From Nitzschia sp. pyKryTriq1 (lineage: Eukaryota; Bacillariophyta; Bacillariophyceae; Bacillariales; Bacillariaceae), in assembly GCA_956465555.1 (NCBI GenBank), contig OY101117.1, positions 620,001-684,000 of the forward strand: a stretch of DNA of 64,000 bases, read 5' to 3'. The position numbers were made by a program, and so were the translations under genes. The notes under the pieces are model-generated. The model was not told the DNA's origin. It worked only from the letters and a program-made list of their open reading frames with translations, and made no database searches. Below, piece by piece: positions 63,113-64,000 of this stretch (position 1 is its first letter; each line of letters begins with the position of its first letter).

Positions 63113-64000
63113 ATGTCAATGATGAGTGCGAAAGCGAGTGTTAGAGGGCTACTGATCAAAATATGTATCGTATCGCTCTTGGCAGCTGCCGAAGCATCGC
63201 ATACGAGGCAAGGAAGCCCTCATATTAAGGGTGAAAAACTTGCATCTGAAAAACGCATGGGCTATTCACGCTCGCGTAGGTTGGGGCAAAGCTTATCGGG
63301 GCGAAATCTGAGCGGCAAAGATGGTGGAAAAGACGGAGGCAATAGCGGCGCCAAGATTATTGGCGGCAAGAGTGGCGGCAAAAGTGGCGGCAAAAGCGGT
63401 GGGAAGAGCAGTGGGAAAAGTGGAGGGTCTAGGAGCCAAGGCTGGTTGGACGGAGAATACTATGGTTGTTTGGCGCTTTCCGAGCAGGAACGCTCGGAAC
63501 TAAGAAGTTCTGGACACGGCCTTGATTGTGATTACGTTGCCCATGATATTGACGAGACAAGCCGTACCGGCGCCAGCGACTACACGATTTCTTATTCGTA
63601 CAACAACACGGAAAAGCAAGGTTCTGCCACAAACTCAGAAGGAAGTAACGCGAGCGGCGAGAATGGAGGTAATGCCAACTCTGATGCAAGCGACTATACT
63701 ATTTCCTACTCCTATGGCGAAAATCAAGATTCAGAAGCAAGTAACACAAACAGTGAGAATGCAGATGGCGCGAACTCGCGAGCGAGCGACTACACTATTT
63801 CCTATTCTTACACTGGTAGTGGCGGAAATAAGGCCAACTCGGGCATGAGCGACTACACTATTTCATATTCTTACAATGGTGCTGGTGGAGATGCTGCCGA
63901 AGCAGCCGACGAAGCGGATGAAGCCACGGAAGCTGACGCAGTTGACTACACTATTTCCTACTCCTACAATGGCAAGGATAGCAATGAGTCCGTCGAATCC
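63113..64000 (+). CDS. Secreted Lys/Ser/Gly and Tyr/Ser repeat protein, partial
   Basis: Open from the ATG at 63113 to the end of the window (296 codons), so the 3' end is missing. A signal peptide (LLIKICIVSLLAAAEA) is followed by a dibasic-rich stretch, a GGKSGGKSGG-type block (about residues 66-105), then a Cys-containing Tyr-rich linker (YYGCLALSEQERSELRSSGHG), then at least five copies of DYTISYSY separated by acidic, Ser/Asn/Gly-rich spacers. Lys-Ser-Gly blocks after a signal peptide resemble silica-associated silaffin-like proteins of diatoms, but silaffin K-x-x-K pattern proof is lacking and a general wall or adhesive role is possible. A 2-bp-shifted reading does not give a better protein. 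Confidence 0.72.
   Translation, partial: MSMMSAKASVRGLLIKICIVSLLAAAEASHTRQGSPHIKGEKLASEKRMGYSRSRRLGQSLSGRNLSGKDGGKDGGNSGAKIIGGKSGGKSGGKSGGKSSGKSGGSRSQGWLDGEYYGCLALSEQERSELRSSGHGLDCDYVAHDIDETSRTGASDYTISYSYNNTEKQGSATNSEGSNASGENGGNANSDASDYTISYSYGENQDSEASNTNSENADGANSRASDYTISYSYTGSGGNKANSGMSDYTISYSYNGAGGDAAEAADEADEATEADAVDYTISYSYNGKDSNESVES

Noticed and set aside
1-64000. tRNA, rRNA, CRISPR and operon features
   Set aside because: Scanning by eye for tRNA T-arm words and regular spaced repeats found none convincing; gene spacing and introns indicate nuclear eukaryotic DNA. A tRNAscan run would be decisive.

Overview
The window looks like nuclear DNA of a photosynthetic stramenopile, most likely a diatom. 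The reasons are: several genes begin with a signal peptide followed by an Ala-Phe-Ala-Pro-like junction, the bipartite plastid-import signal of secondary red plastids (fructose bisphosphatase, CtpA, citramalate synthase, FtsY, a small hypothetical protein); introns are few, short (76-183 bp) and GT-AG; and the gene set mixes plant-like plastid enzymes, animal-like proteins (CD38-type cyclase, SLC34 phosphate transporter) and secreted low-complexity proteins resembling silica or wall proteins. The species cannot be named from the sequence. No rRNA or CRISPR was seen, and no tRNA was recognised by eye.

Layout, left half. PPDK (3' end off the window), a Copia reverse-transcriptase fossil and a LicD-like gene are followed by plastid FBPase, thylakoid CtpA and gamma-glutamyl hydrolase. 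Then comes one very large two-exon gene (10236-17916, minus). Reading across its 76-bp intron gives about 2,534 residues with SPRY, armadillo/HEAT, leucine-rich, CHAT-protease and NB-ARC-like NTPase regions, an inflammasome-like machine and the most striking locus here. It is followed by a microbial-type poly(ADP-ribose) glycohydrolase, a small plastid-targeted unknown, a kinase with an apparent nitrate/nitrite-sensing (NIT) domain, plastid citramalate synthase, a membrane-anchored SGNH protein, a DOMON-cytochrome b561 protein and a double-PDZ membrane protein.

Layout, right half. After a palindrome-rich intergenic region come an Mpv17-ACT-ACT fusion, a gp78-like RING/CUE ubiquitin ligase, ribosomal protein S5, an MSS51-C-like protein, a ubiquitin-like-tailed protein, a head-to-head pair of double-domain sulfotransferases with opposite domains degenerate, a Ty3/gypsy fossil, an SLC34 Na+/phosphate cotransporter, a four-exon type I membrane protein and plastid FtsY. 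Next is an ADP-ribosyl cyclase (CD38-like) gene whose signal-peptide region is interrupted by a 477-bp long-hairpin MITE at a TTAA site. The window ends inside a secreted repeat protein with Lys-Ser-Gly blocks and five copies of a Tyr/Ser repeat.

Genes are packed as independent units on both strands, often with divergent promoters of 0.5-1 kb, and there is no operon logic. Functional themes are plastid carbon and amino-acid metabolism, membrane or secreted proteins, NAD/ADP-ribose chemistry and signalling. Intergenic DNA is strikingly rich in short palindromes built from GTAC and ACCGGT.
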